Source: Pogona vitticeps
Lineage: Eukaryota > Chordata > Lepidosauria > Squamata > Agamidae
Reading direction: 5' to 3'
NCBI RefSeq assembly: GCF_051106095.1
Contig: NC_135785.1
Location: forward strand, 226,355,045 to 226,419,044
DNA: 64,000 nucleotides
Of this stretch, positions 22,553-33,450 are shown in pieces. Within the stretch, counting starts at the first letter, position 1; every line of letters starts with the position of its first letter. The notes beneath the pieces were generated by a model. That model did no database searches, was not told the origin of the DNA, and worked only from the letters and a program-made list of their open reading frames with translations. The position numbers and the translations under genes are program-made.

Positions 22553-22994
22553 CTTTTTTATTTTTAAAAAAGAAAAATAGAATGGAGATACATAAAGAAT
22601 ATAAAACTATCTTAAGTATAATATTCATTCTGAATGTGTTGACCTCACTCAAAAAAGTGAGACTTAATTGTGCTAAATTAGCAAAATCATACAGAAAATA
22701 CCACTGTGAAATAATATTTCAAGTCAGCAAATATACAGTTGCTGAAATCCTGTTTCTGAGTGTAGTAAATCTGCTGAATCAAACAAATTTACAGAAATTA
22801 TTCACCAAATTCTCACTGATTCAAAGGGCTTACTCTGGTTGTGACTTACTACTGGACTTCAGGCAACGAATTTTATTAAATATTATAAAAGAGATTTATA
22901 AATTGTTACTGAGTAAATCCAGAGGAATATAACCCTGCTAGTATATTGCTCCAAAAATAAGAACAAGTGTTGCTGTTGTTTTTTGCCATCAAGC
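22553..22994. other. Unassigned DNA
   Basis: A 116-codon open frame (22582-22932) has no recognisable domain. Its last third overlaps a short repeated phrase also seen near 20083-20120, so I do not call it a gene. Confidence 0.4.
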
Positions 22995-23060
22995 AGCACC
23001 TTAAAGACTAACTTGTTTTACCTGGCATAATCTTTCATGGACTGAAGCCTACTACTTCAG
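22995..23060. repeat. 'CACCTTAAAGACTAAC' repeat fragment
   Basis: GCACCTTAAAGACTAACTTG, then CATAATCTTTCATGGACTGA and AGCCTACTACTTCAGC, matches the common sauropsid repeat word order also seen at 41.86-42.01 and 52.46-52.71 kb. Family not assigned. Confidence 0.55.
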
Positions 23061-23076
23061 CTGTATTAAGTAAATC

Positions 23077-23501
23077 TACAGTCATGCCCCGCTTACCCCG
23101 CATTACGACGAATCCGCTTCATGACGATGTTTTCGCGATTGCAATCGCAAAACGATGGTCTAAATGGTTTTTTCGCTTTGCGAAGATCGGTTCCCTGCTT
23201 CGGGAACCAATTCTTCGCATTACGACGATCAAAACAGCTGATCGTTGGCGTTTCAAAATGGCCACCAGGTGCTCAAAATGGCTCCTCGCTGTGCTTAGGG
23301 ACGGATTCCTCACTATACAGGCACCGAAAATGGCCGCCATATGGAGGATCTTCGCTGGACTGTGAGTTTTTAGCCCACTGGAACACATTAACCGGGTTTT
23401 AATGCGTTTCAAAGGATTTTTTAAATTTCGCTTTATGACGTTTTCACTCTACAGCGATTTCGCTGGAACGAATTAACGTTGTTAAGTGAGGCACCACTGT
23501 A
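23077..23501. mobile_element. Palindromic Tigger-like MITE
   Basis: Left end TACAGTCATGCCCCGCTTAC, right end TTAAGTGAGGCACCACTGTA, both bordered by TA. The inner part TGGACTGTGAGTTTTTAGCC is shared with the copies at 29782 and 60034. No transposase. Confidence 0.78.
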
Positions 23502-23828
23502 GTTGCCTTTTTAGCAATCCTCTTATTTTGCAATTAGTTGAAAATTAAGAGTCTTGCGTGGGAATCAGATCCACATATTTCAAAAGGATTGGATCTTCTA
23601 ATGAAATAAATAAAACAGGTGCAAAAGAAGAAAAATTACCTTTGTATATAATGCACAAATTAATCTGTACTGAGGTTGAGTTAAAATCAAAAGGAGAATT
23701 AGGCAAATTCATGGGAAACACATATAGCTATCACAATGATAAGGATTGTAGGTATCCTGAGACGGACCTGTATTGGGGAAGGTTTACATCTCAGGCAGCA
23801 AAATGTCTTTGGCAAGCCCTGCTAAACA
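23502..23828. other. Unassigned DNA left of the hAT insertion
   Basis: Nothing recognised. The 8 bases GATTAGGC at 23829-23836 are the left target duplication of the following element. Confidence 0.4.
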
Positions 23829-24074
23829 GATTAGGCCAGGGGTCCCCAAACCCAATCCGCGGCCCTTGTGCCGGTCCGTGGGCTGCCTTGGACTGGGCCG
23901 CGGACAGGGATCACCGCCCCCCGCCCGTCCACACGGGGGACATGTTGCGCTTGCTGGTGGGTATTTCGAGCTTGTGCGCATGTGTGCGAGTGTGACATGC
24001 CCCCTCATGCTCATGTGTGACACACCCACCTCTTGGGCGAGCCCAGCCTTGAGCGGAGGGGAGGCGGCTTCACC

Positions 24075-24275
24075 ATGGCGGCCTGCTCAACCCTGGAGGA
24101 CCTCAAGCTGACGGGCAGAGCACCTGAGACAGGCCTTCCTGGACGAGGGCTTCCGTGCCTTCTTGGCTGAGTATGCTGCCGAAGTGGTGGCCCTGGAGTG
24201 CCAGTGGGTGCTGCAGACCAGCCAGGCCGGCCTCCGCCATCTGCTACCTCAATCTCTGCACCCCCTTCCACCTTG
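24075..24275 (+). pseudogene. Captured host-like coding fragment 1 inside the hAT element
   Basis: From ATG 24075 the reading is Met-Ala-Ala-Cys-Ser-Thr-Leu-Glu-Asp-Leu-Lys-Leu-Thr-Gly-Arg-Ala. After a one-frame shift near 24125 it continues as QAFLDEGFRAFLAEYAAEVV and then ALECQWVLQTSQAGLRHLL. The composition (acidic/amphipathic, strong third-base G/C) is that of a conserved vertebrate protein N-terminus, and the ATG sits in a good context (CACCATGG). The frame shift shows decay or a misjoined exon. I do not recognise the source gene. Its likely origin is transduplication of a first exon by the transposon. Confidence 0.5.
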
Positions 24276-24499
24276 ATCAAAGAGATCTGGCGGTGCCAGT
24301 CACAAGCCTGGACTCCTCGCCTTCCCTGCAACCAGCGGCAGCTCAGCTCCTTGTGGCTGCCTGGCGGCAGCTGCTGCTCCCTCCCACACTACCTGACCCC
24401 CAGCCACGAGGAGCTGAGCCGCTGCTGGTTGCAGGGAAGGCGGGGAGTCCAGGCTCATGACCGCCTCCGCCAGATTTCTTTGATCAAGGTGGAAGGGGC
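24264..24499. repeat. Long inverted repeat inside the hAT element
   Basis: Arm 1 (24264-24360) and arm 2 (24401-24499) are near-perfect reverse complements around a loop of about 40 bp. CCACCTTGATCAAAGAGATC in arm 1 faces its complement GATTTCTTTGATCAAGGTGG in arm 2, and the CTTCCCTGCAACCAGC words also pair. A transcript would fold into a hairpin with a stem of about 95 bp. Arm 2 read forward is open (Glu-Leu-Ser-Arg-Cys-Trp-Leu-Gln-Gly), so the arms may derive from a captured exon. Confidence 0.8.
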
Positions 24500-24939
24500 A
24501 GCTGATGGTCATCCTGCTGGTCCTAGCGAAGCCCAGGCCGGGAGCATTCGCCAGTGGCCAGGAGCAGGCCGGAGGCGGAGCGGAGGGCGACAACCTTGGG
24601 GAGGGGGAGAGTCTGGGCAAACTACAGTTCCCACGGGCCACAGCGAGGCACACAGACTCCATCTCCCAGAAGGCCCGGCGGCGTGCCCTCTCTTGTTGCT
24701 GGGCAATGCGGTGTATTCAGGGGCCAGCTTTTCCCCTGAGGGAGCGGGCGAGTCACTTCTGGGCAGGAAGGAAGCCCCAGGGGAGGGGAGGTGGTGCGGG
24801 GACACTCTGTGGGCTCCTTCCTGGCTCTCCTCGTCATGCAGTCCCCAAAGAGTACAGCCTGGGGTGGCCCCGGCGAGGTGAGGCTGGAGCTGGCGTGCTC
24901 CTGGGTTGAGCAGGCCGCCATGGTGAAGCCGCCTCCCCT

Positions 24940-25077
24940 CCATCACCTTCTCACTACAATGAGCGGGCCCGCAGGAACCGGATGAGGAAGGCCTGGGCAA
25001 GCTCAGCTTCAGCCCAGACAGAGTTTGAACAGGAGGAAGAGGAGTCCTCCGAGCCTATGGAGGTCGGTGCCTGAGCC
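24940..25077 (+). pseudogene. Captured host-like coding fragment 2 inside the hAT element
   Basis: The plus strand reads His-Tyr-Asn-Glu-Arg-Ala-Arg-Arg-Asn-Arg-Met-Arg-Lys-Ala-Trp-Ala, then a Ser/Ala stretch and FEQEEEESSEPMEVGA before a stop at about 25072. The basic block followed by an acidic tail and a natural stop looks like the C-terminus of a nuclear protein. No frame break is visible within it. The sequence just before it (24901-24942) is an inverted copy of the area around ATG 24075, so the pieces have been rearranged. Source gene not recognised. Confidence 0.5.
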
Positions 25078-25657
25078 CCTGCCCGCTTCCCGATTTCCCG
25101 ACACATACACACTGGCTTCGCCTCCCTTGCCCACCCCGTTGTCGCTCCCGTGGAGCCTTGCATTCAAGGCGGAGAATGGGGAAGGGTTTCCCATCACTCT
25201 GCTATAGACGCCCTTACATGAAGGAATACGGCAGCTAGGCCGGGTCGGGGTCGCACTGCTCCATCCCTACAGGGACTAATAGGGCTCCCCCCTCCCATCT
25301 GTGCATGCGCCTGTGTAAGGGGAATTATAGGCGTCTTTGTCAGAGTGGTGGAGTGGCTCTTATGCTTAGTAGCACAGACAGGGGCCCCCTGGGAGAGGCA
25401 CAGTTCTTGGGAGGAAGCGAGGTCATCGCCTTCCGCTCCGGCTCCAGCCTTCTCCTGGCTGCTGGCCGCCATGGTGAAGCCACCTCCCCTCCGCTCAAGG
25501 CCGGGCTCGGCCAAGAAGTGGGTGTTTCACGCATGCGCACAAGCGCAACACGCCCACCCGTGAGCGCGGGGCTGCCCCCCCAACCAGTCTGCGCAGGGAG
25601 CCAGCACCCCCGAACCAGTCCGCAGTCCGAAAAACGTTGGGGAACACTGGATTAGGC

Positions 25658-27394
25658 AATGTATCTCAATTGTATGACAACTGAAGTCTTCCTTGCCTGT
25701 GCCCTTACATTAGAAAGTTAAGCACAAAAACAAGATCGCATATGAGTACAACTTGTACAACTACAAGTTGAGATCACGTCAGCGTATGTAGTTGTAATCA
25801 TGTGGCAGCACAGCACACCTTCCAAGAGGCAAATTAATTTTGTGAGGAGACATGACTACAGTTATAATTTACAAATCTACACATCTTTTACAATAGTTAT
25901 TTATTTTTCTCAGAGCTAAATTTCTGGGATTTAATAACAAATCAACAGCATTTTCAACTGTTCTACAGAATTCAATATTCATTTTAGCTGACTAACCAGC
26001 TCTTAAGCAACGAAATTTATACTTCAAAAGCTCTGCAGTTTGGCATACACTGCACACATCAGAACGTACTGACGTGCATCACATAAACTTTTTTCAGTAT
26101 CTACCCAGTTTAAGGAGGTGAATGGATGAGCTCAGATTTGCTGTTTCATTATTTCAAAATATAGCACAGAAGCCACTAAAATATAAACAGAAAGGCAAGA
26201 AGAAGCAAAATACATTTTAATGTTAGAAACATTCCTAAACTGGCCAGCAACTACAAAGCAGACTTTAGGTCAGATTGAACTTGCATATATTACTGAGAAC
26301 ACAGAGAAAAGACTGAGATTTTGAGGTACATGTTCTATGTTTTTAGTTGAGAATGCAAACAATTTGCTCCACAGAATGTCTAATACTACCACTGTTTTTA
26401 GCAAGCCCTAAGTGAGACTGTTCTGGATTGAACCTCAACTGTTGAATTTAAACTGTTGAAATTTACATCAACATTAAAGACTTTTACTATGAGCAATAAC
26501 TTAATCCCTAAGAAATACCAGGCTTTCAAAGTACTGACATGACTATTAAAATCAGCTATTATATAAGTAAAAAGCCATGCCCTGTGTTAACCACTAAGTA
26601 CAAAATGACTAACAGTCTTCCCAGTAGTCTCTAAAAACACCTGCAGGTCCCACAGCTTGGTTGATACTAGTCAAGATAAAGTGTTATGCATCAGGTCACA
26701 GTGGTGAATGTAAGAAAGCAATAAAATTTCATTATATTTTCTTACATAAGTAAACTAATTCTTGTAATGGAGTGTGGTGGTACAAAGAGACAATTTAATC
26801 CAAAATGATTTGCAACTGTTGAAACCAAAACATGGGAGTATTGGGGAAGTATGATGAGTATCACAGTTTAACTTGTTTCAATCAATGCAGAACCTATTTT
26901 GATTTTCTGTGGACAAAAACCCAGTCTGCTAATATTAGTCATGCCATCTATGCCAGGGAGTGAGGAAGCATGGTATTCCAGACAGCACTGTACAACAGCT
27001 TCCTCATAAACTGGCTAAATTGGTTAATGGGATTATTAATCCCAATAGGGTTGACGGGAATTGCAGTCCAGCATCATATAGAGGCTTGAAGTTGGTTCAT
27101 CTTTGATTTGTGTCCAGGAAAACAACTATAATATTAACAGTGCAATGTTGTAAATGTTTACTAAAGGTTTTATTGTCTGAAATGGCTTTCTCATTAGGAA
27201 GTATATTTAGGATTGCTATCTTTTGGTCAGAAAATTGATCCCTAAGTACTTATTTCATGCTTAAATACTTACAGGAACCTCAATCTTTTCTAAATTTGTA
27301 AAATGAAAATAATTACCAAAAAACTGTAGGAATGATAGAATTAGTCCCTTCCATGAGATAGAAGCCTATTATTATGGGACTGAAAGTAGGCCTG
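25658..27394. other. Unassigned AT-rich DNA
   Basis: No coding region, terminal repeats or known repeat is apparent in these 1.7 kb. This is one of the longest repeat-poor stretches and may be intronic. Confidence 0.45.
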
Positions 27395-27613
27395 ATTATA
27401 GTTAGAGATGGCGGTATTCGCATACAAATATTCCCCCCACAGGTGGAAATAACAAGTGTCCGACTGTCCACTCAGCATTTTGCCACTGATGCAAGCTTGG
27501 CGGAGCCTTCCTATTGCGCCATTGTCCGGCATGGATTAGCCACTCTGCAGCCTCGTTATTTCCACCTGTGGGGGGGATATTCATATACGAATACTCCCAT
27601 TTCTAATTACAGT
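27395..27613. mobile_element. hAT-like MITE, 203 bp
   Basis: The element (27403-27605) begins TAGAGATGGCGGTATTCGCA and ends ATACGAATACTCCCATTTCTA, with inverted repeats of about 50 bp that include CCCCCCACAGGTGGAAATAA and its complement. It is flanked by ATTATAGT and ATTACAGT (7 of 8 match), an 8-bp target duplication as expected for hAT. No coding capacity. Confidence 0.8.
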
Positions 27614-29590
27614 GCATCACATTATGGTGCATCACATTTGACAATTAGTAAAACAAACATATGTGTAAGGCAAAGGGCTACATAAGATATGACAAAAATT
27701 CCTTCCAAAATTATTATACAACAATTAGTTAAACATCAGATATACAAAAGGGACATATCAACAAGGTTTGCAAAGAGAACACTTTACACAGTACATAATT
27801 AATCAGGTCATCCTGCTTTGCATGTCTCAAAAAACTAGATAAATATAAAAAGCCACAGTGGATATAAATTATTTTAAAATTTTATTTACATTAGAATTAA
27901 AAGCAGTTTTTAATTGTTGTTGCTAATTTTTGTTTGTTTTTAAAGACACTACATAATGATATTTACAACTGACTAGATTATAAATTCTAATTCTCTAATA
28001 TAAAACAGGAAAGGCAGTATGATTTTGGTAATATATTGACAGATTCAGGAGAGCTCTATTCATATTACTCATCCTATTTCCCCAAGTGCTTAATGTAGTA
28101 CTCAGTCTAGAAGTCACCATGAGAAAACTGTGTACTTCCCAAATTAAATGTATGTTTCTAGAAATACATACAATACTCTCAAACAGCAATATATAGAGAT
28201 TAGAAATAAAAGATCTGATCATCCTATTTTCCCACATTTATTTGGGAAAGTTATTCCAGGAGCTTTTTTTCTCTTAACATAGTTTACTCTTGGAAATTCT
28301 TTGAAACCCTACTAAAATCTCCAGGATTGTTTCCAATGCTTTGCTTTTATTTTCATTAATGCTGATTTAGAGCAGCAATTTTAGCTACTGTGTCTTGGCA
28401 GGTTTGTGTAGAAAAAGTCAAGCACTTTTGTTTCCCTGAAAATGTGTACTTTCAAACACCAGAAGTATCAAGGAAAGATGATTACTGGAAACGGAATCCA
28501 TCTGGGGAGGGGGACTGTGAAATAAAAAATCAGCATTAAGGATATAACACAACTGTGAACTTTGAGGAAGGGGGAATTACATAATTAAATCAAGTTTTTC
28601 TGAATATGTCAATTGTAGGCCAAAAATTTAAATTCTTCACATAAAAGGGGAAAATATTTTTTCATGTGGCACACAAATTACCTTTGAAAGTCTCCTTCAC
28701 TCCCTGGCATAAGAGCTCAAAGTTTAAGTAGGTCAAGAAGATCTTTTAAAAAATTAGTTCAACTTCTAAGCACCAATGGCTCCAAACTAAATTGATCACT
28801 GAATACAACTTTCTTCCTCAGAATGAAATTGGCGGACATGGAACATAACTAGCAAAACTCCTCAAACCATGGATGCCACTAAAGAACAAAAAGCACCAAA
28901 GGGATATATATTATTGCTACCGGTAGCTGGATTTTTTAAAAGTATGAGTCACAACTCCAGTGGGAATACTGAGTATCCCTGGCTATGGCAGGCCAAATTA
29001 ACTCAAACTGGAAGATAAAACAAATAAACCAGCAAGCAATGGTGTTGTTGGGCTATATGGAAGAAAGCAACTCTACAAATGGAAAAAGAAAGGAAGGGTG
29101 ATGATGTGTGTACTAGATATGATTATACAGGGCCATAAAAGTTGATGTTTGCTGATGACCACACAAATAGTGATTGAAGCCGATTGATTCATTTTTCATA
29201 ACTCCCTAGCATTCACAGTAGTTCTGTCTATTCTTCAACCTCATTTCCTTTCTCATTTCTGTGCATTTTAGGATTTACTGATTTACAGCCAACTAGAGAG
29301 GAATAGCTGTGCCAATATGGTTAGTGAATGCATCATATGATGTCTAAGGACTATGGACGAGAGGTGTCACATATGGGTAGAAACAGAAGGAAGGGATTTC
29401 TTTTGTTATACAAATATCATATGAAAAGCAGCAAAAATGGAGTAAGAAATGAAATTAAATTTTTTAAAAAATCTGAAAGATGATAGTACAATAATCTTAA
29501 AAAATCTAAACATGGACTTCATCAAAAGCAACCAGATGTCCCAAAATACATGCATGTGAAGCTGACATCTACAGGCCACTGGTTTAAATA
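27614..29590. other. Unassigned AT-rich DNA
   Basis: No gene or interspersed repeat recognised. Short open frames are not protein-like. Confidence 0.45.
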
Positions 29591-29624
29591 GCTATAAGGT
29601 CCTGAAGCCACTGAACAACAGCAA

Positions 29625-29740
29625 GTACTGTACTGGGGACGGGAGGCAGAGGGCACCGGGGACAGGAGGCAGAGGGCACCGGGGACAGGAGGCAAAGGGC
29701 AGTGAGTGGGTGCAGCTTTGGAAGCCCAGGAAGCCGAAAG
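29625..29740. repeat. Short minisatellite related to a Tigger-like interior
   Basis: A unit of about 26 bp containing GGGGACAGGAGGCAGAGGGC is repeated three times and is followed by GTGCAGCTTTGGAAGCCCAG. The same words occur inside the Tigger-like element at 32794-33445. This is therefore probably a decayed fragment of that subfamily. Confidence 0.65.
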
Positions 29741-29781
29741 CAAATAAGACTCCTATGACTCCTTGAAATTGATTAGATTAT

Positions 29782-30166
29782 TACAGTGGTACCTAACTAA
29801 ACGATGACCCTGCTGTACGACGAATCCGCAGGACAGTGACTTTTTTGCGATCGCAAAATGATGTTTCCTATGGGGGATTTTCGCTTGACGTTGATTAGGT
29901 CCGTGCTTCATGAACCGTTTATTCGCAAGACGACGATGTTTTCCGGCTCCATGCTTCACAGGGGCAGCCATTTTAACAGCTGATCGGTGCTCAGAAAATG
30001 GCTTCCCCTATGGGCGTTCTTCACTGAACGACGAGGTAATTTCCCCACTGGAACTCATTAAATGGGTTTCAATGCATTCCAATGGGGAAACTGTTTTCGC
30101 TGGACGATGTTTTTGCTTAACAGCGATTTCAGGGGGACGGATTATCGTCGTGGAAATACCACTGTA
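29782..30166. mobile_element. Palindromic Tigger-like MITE
   Basis: Starts TACAGTGGTACCTAACTAAA and ends CGTGGAAATACCACTGTA between TA bases. The terminal repeats vary from the main 'GTGCCTCGC' type (GGTACC). The interior follows the 23077 and 60034 copies. Confidence 0.75.
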
Positions 30167-30194
30167 TTTCCTTCATAGCTGTTACAAACACAAA

Positions 30195-30420
30195 CACAGA
30201 ACTGGTGAGCTAGAAGAGACCTCAAGGGCCATCAAGTTCAACCCTCTGTGTTAACATGAAAACTACAGCTATAGCATCCCTATCAGATGGTCATATAAAC
30301 TTTGTTTAAAAACTTGCAATAGAGGAAAAGGTCCACCACCTTCCTAGTGATATACAATGATGAATTATGTATGAATATATCAACCTGCCTATTCCGCATC
30401 AGGTTATTAGGAATACTATT
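30195..30420 (-). mobile_element. CR1 LINE 3' end
   Basis: AGAAGAGACCTCAAGGGCCA and TCAAGTTCAACCCTCTGTG, followed by AGATGGTCATATAAACTTTG and GGTCCACCACCTTCCTAG, match the reversed CR1 3' region. There the plus strand of the genome carries 'GGGACCTC...TCATC...CCAACCCCCTGC'. Old and 5'-truncated. Confidence 0.6.
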
Positions 30421-31500
30421 AAAACACAACCAGTTGCTACTTAATTTGGCATTAATTGCTGCAATGAATGAGTTTATAACCAATTTCTGATAACCATCAA
30501 TGACATTCTAGCAGTAGCAATCAACACAAACAATATAATTTAGTCTAGTGTCTAAGGATCATGCCTCTTGCATAATTACCCTCACAAAAGCAAAGACCGG
30601 TCTTCTTGGATATCGCAGTTTACACAATGGGAACTGTCATACAAGCATGTTGCTCCTAGGGATATACCATAAGAGGCTGCTTTTAAAATTCCAGGATTTT
30701 CCATTCTAGGAATTCTACCTGACAGACAAACACCTATAAATGGCTCACCTAAGAAAGACCTAAAATGGAAAACTTCGCGGCACAGCTCCTTGTTCAAAAG
30801 GAAGTTCCCAGCAAGCACTAGTGAATCTTCCTTTTCTAACAGGAAGCTAGGCAGAACTGGGCCAATGACAAGCCAAGGTGTTCAGCTCTATGTCATTCTA
30901 GCAGGTGAGCCACATTTAGATGTTTCTGACTAGTAGTCGGTCAAATCAGACTCCCAGAATGGAGAATGGGATTTATAGGCTTAAAACAAATAACAAATGG
31001 CACATCTCCAGTCACTACAATGGCAGGACTTTCCACTTAGCTGTAGCTTAATTCCAGCCACTGTATGTAAGCTACATGTATATCACAAGGAAAATATGCA
31101 ATACACCTCAACAGAAACGAAACAAAAAATCAAATATGAAAACATAATATCATAGAAGCTGAAATTCTTCACATCTGTATATCATATCACAATAAGTAAT
31201 AATACATTTGGGCAGTTTATGTCATAGCTATTGCACATCACATTTTGTACAACTAGGCTCATCCCAATTTAGTTTTATAATGAGCAGTGAGAGTAGTGCA
31301 ACCTGTGTATCTGAACTATGAATTGTGAGAAAATACTGGCCTCAATCCACGTAATGGACCAACTAGAGCAGACCTACTAAATCAGTGGTATTTATTAAGA
31401 CTTATCATTCCACAGTTTATTTAATGGGTTTACTCTAGCTAAGACTACTGATTAGATTTTAGGCCAGTGCTTCTGTACATCTCATTGTTTCTAACCTTAT
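30421..31500. other. Unassigned DNA
   Basis: No coding region seen. A phrase at about 31401-31456 resembles those at 20083-20120 and 22803-22861. Otherwise I see nothing. Confidence 0.4.
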
Positions 31501-32218
31501 TGTTATATCTTACTTTCAAAGTTTTTTTCTATTTATTTGTTTTATATGCCACTATATGCATGCCCTACTCTGAGCAGTCTACAAGTTAAAACTTAAACTT
31601 CCTGCAGACTCCACATAGCAATATATATATAACACTGTGATTTTTTAAAAAATCATAAAAAAGAGAAAACAAGAAAAATAAAAATATGTATATTAACAGC
31701 ATCTAGAAGACTCAGTTGTTGAAAGCAGCCTTGAACAGTTGTTTTCAGCCATTTGCTGAACATAAGGAAGGAGCCTGTTGTATCTCCACTGGTAACCTAT
31801 TACAGAGACTGAGAACCAGTACGGAGAAAATCTGATTCCTTGTCCTTGCTGGCTTCCCTTGGTATGGCCCATTTAGTACCATGGATTGAGAAGAGCAAAT
31901 GAAAGGGTAGCTAGCTTCTGGAAGATGTTTGAACAAGTATCCAAGTCCTAAACTGTTAAAGATTCTACAGGTCATAACCAGCATCTTGAACTGAGCACGG
32001 AAACTGACAGGAAGCCAATGAAATTGTGCCAAGACTGAGGATTTACTAATCCCAGAAATCAATCTGGCTGCCACATTTTGAACCTGCTTAAATTTCTGTA
32101 CTATTTTCAAGGGCAGCCCTATGTAGAAACCACTACAGTAGTCTATTTTTGAGTTTCTAAAAACATGAACCACTGTTACTAGGCATTTTCTATCCAGATA
32201 GGGGCACAACTGGGCAAT

Positions 32219-33450
32219 TACTGTATATACTCGAATATAACCCGACCTGAATATAAGCTGAGGCACCCAATTTTACCACAAAAAACTGGGAAAACTTACT
32301 GACTTGAGTATAAGCTGAGGGTGGAAAATGCAGCAGTTACTGGCAAATTTCAAAAATAAAAATAGATACCAATAAAATTACATTAATTGAGGCGTCAGTA
32401 AGTTAAATGTTTTTGAAGATACTGCCCTTCTGAGCTGTGAGACACACTTCACTGCCTGCAGAGGGAGGACTCATACCGGATGTTGCGCTTATCTACTGCT
32501 CTACTGCTGCGTAACAAGATGGAAGTAGATGGCGGATGGAGGAGGAAGGTGGGTGCATAGAATATGCAGAAGGAGAAGGATGGGAGTATCCTGAAAGCGG
32601 AAATATAGTGTACTTAACGTGGGTCATTGGACCACCCAGAGGCTGCAGGCGCCCATAGATGAGCGGGGGAGTCCGAAGATCACCCGCACTGCATGGGAGA
32701 ACATGTAATTTTGACACTGACTTGAGTATAAACCGAGGGAGTGCTTTTTCAGCAAAAAAAATTATGCTCAATAACTAGGATTATACTCGAGTATACAGTG
32801 GACCCTCGGCTTACGAAAGTCCCTACTTACGGAAATTTCGAGGTACGAAAAGCTTTGGCTGCAAAATTTTAGTTCGACTTGCAGCCGGAGCTTCGACCTA
32901 CAAAATGCAGGGGGAAAGGGCAGGAAATTCAAAGCAGTCCCCGCTGCCCTCTGGTCTCCTGTCCATGGTGCCCTCTACCTCCTGTGGACAGGAGGCAGTG
33001 GGTGCAGTTTCTGAAGTTTTTGGCTTGCAAGCTTTCGGCTTGCAAGCCGAAAGCCACTCCGCACCTGCTGCCGGCTTTCGGGGCTTAGAAAGCTGCACCT
33101 ACTGCACCGGGGACAGGAGACAAGAGGGCAATGGGTGCAGCTTTCTAAGCCCTGAAAACCAGCAGCGGGCAAGGAGTAGCTTTTGGCTTCCCAGGCTTCC
33201 AAAGCTGCACCCACTGCCCTCTGTCTCCTGTCCCCGTGGGGACAGGAGGCAGAGGGCAGTGGGAACAGAAGGTAGAGGGCAGCGGGTGCAGCTTTGGAAG
33301 CCCGGGATTTATTTTCTTTGGCTGGAACACGTTAAATGGTTTTCAATGCATTCCTATGGGAAATGGACCCTCGACCTACGGAATTTCGAACTGCAGCCAC
33401 CGTTCCAATACAGATTAATTCTGTAAGACGAGGGTCCACTATATACAGTA
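32219..33450. mobile_element. Mariner-like element inserted in the L2 LINE
   Basis: The left end TACTGTATATACTCGAATAT and the right end ATTATACTCGAGTATA plus TACAGTA (split by the inner insert) are inverted repeats bordered by TA. The internal words ATAAGCTGAGGCACCCAATT and TTGAGTATAAGCTGAGGGTG repeat the same motif. Without the inner element it is about 580 bp. No transposase is visible. Confidence 0.75.
32794..33445. mobile_element. Tigger-like element inserted in the mariner-like element
   Basis: Starts TACAGTGGACCCTCGGCTTA and ends TAAGACGAGGGTCCACTATA, with TA edges. The interior is GC-rich and carries repeated 'CTGTCCCC/GGGGACAGGAGGCAGAGGGC' words in both orientations. It sits about 17 bp from the right end of its host element. 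It is the youngest of three layers. Confidence 0.78.

Larger units (their letters stand above)
23829..25657. mobile_element. hAT-type DNA transposon, non-autonomous, GC-rich captured interior
   Basis: The element proper is 23837-25649. Its left end CAGGGGTCCCCAAACCC and right end (read inward) CAGTGTTCCCCAACG are inverted repeats. It is flanked by perfect 8-bp duplications GATTAGGC at 23829-23836 and 25650-25657, diagnostic of hAT insertion. Near the left end, CGGCCCTTGTGCCGGTCCGT is the usual hAT subterminal type. No transposase is present. The 1.8-kb interior is GC-rich, unlike its surroundings, and contains coding-like fragments of apparent host origin plus long internal inverted repeats. 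Subterminal arms at about 23990-24097 and 25455-25565 are also inverted copies of each other. The perfect duplication argues for recent insertion. Confidence 0.88.

Noticed and set aside
22582-22932. 116-codon open frame
   Set aside because: Ends in sequence that resembles a dispersed repeat phrase; no domain.
23784-24881. Many long frames on both strands inside the hAT element
   Set aside because: Most arise from GC richness and the internal inverted repeats. Only the two fragments with protein-like composition were kept.
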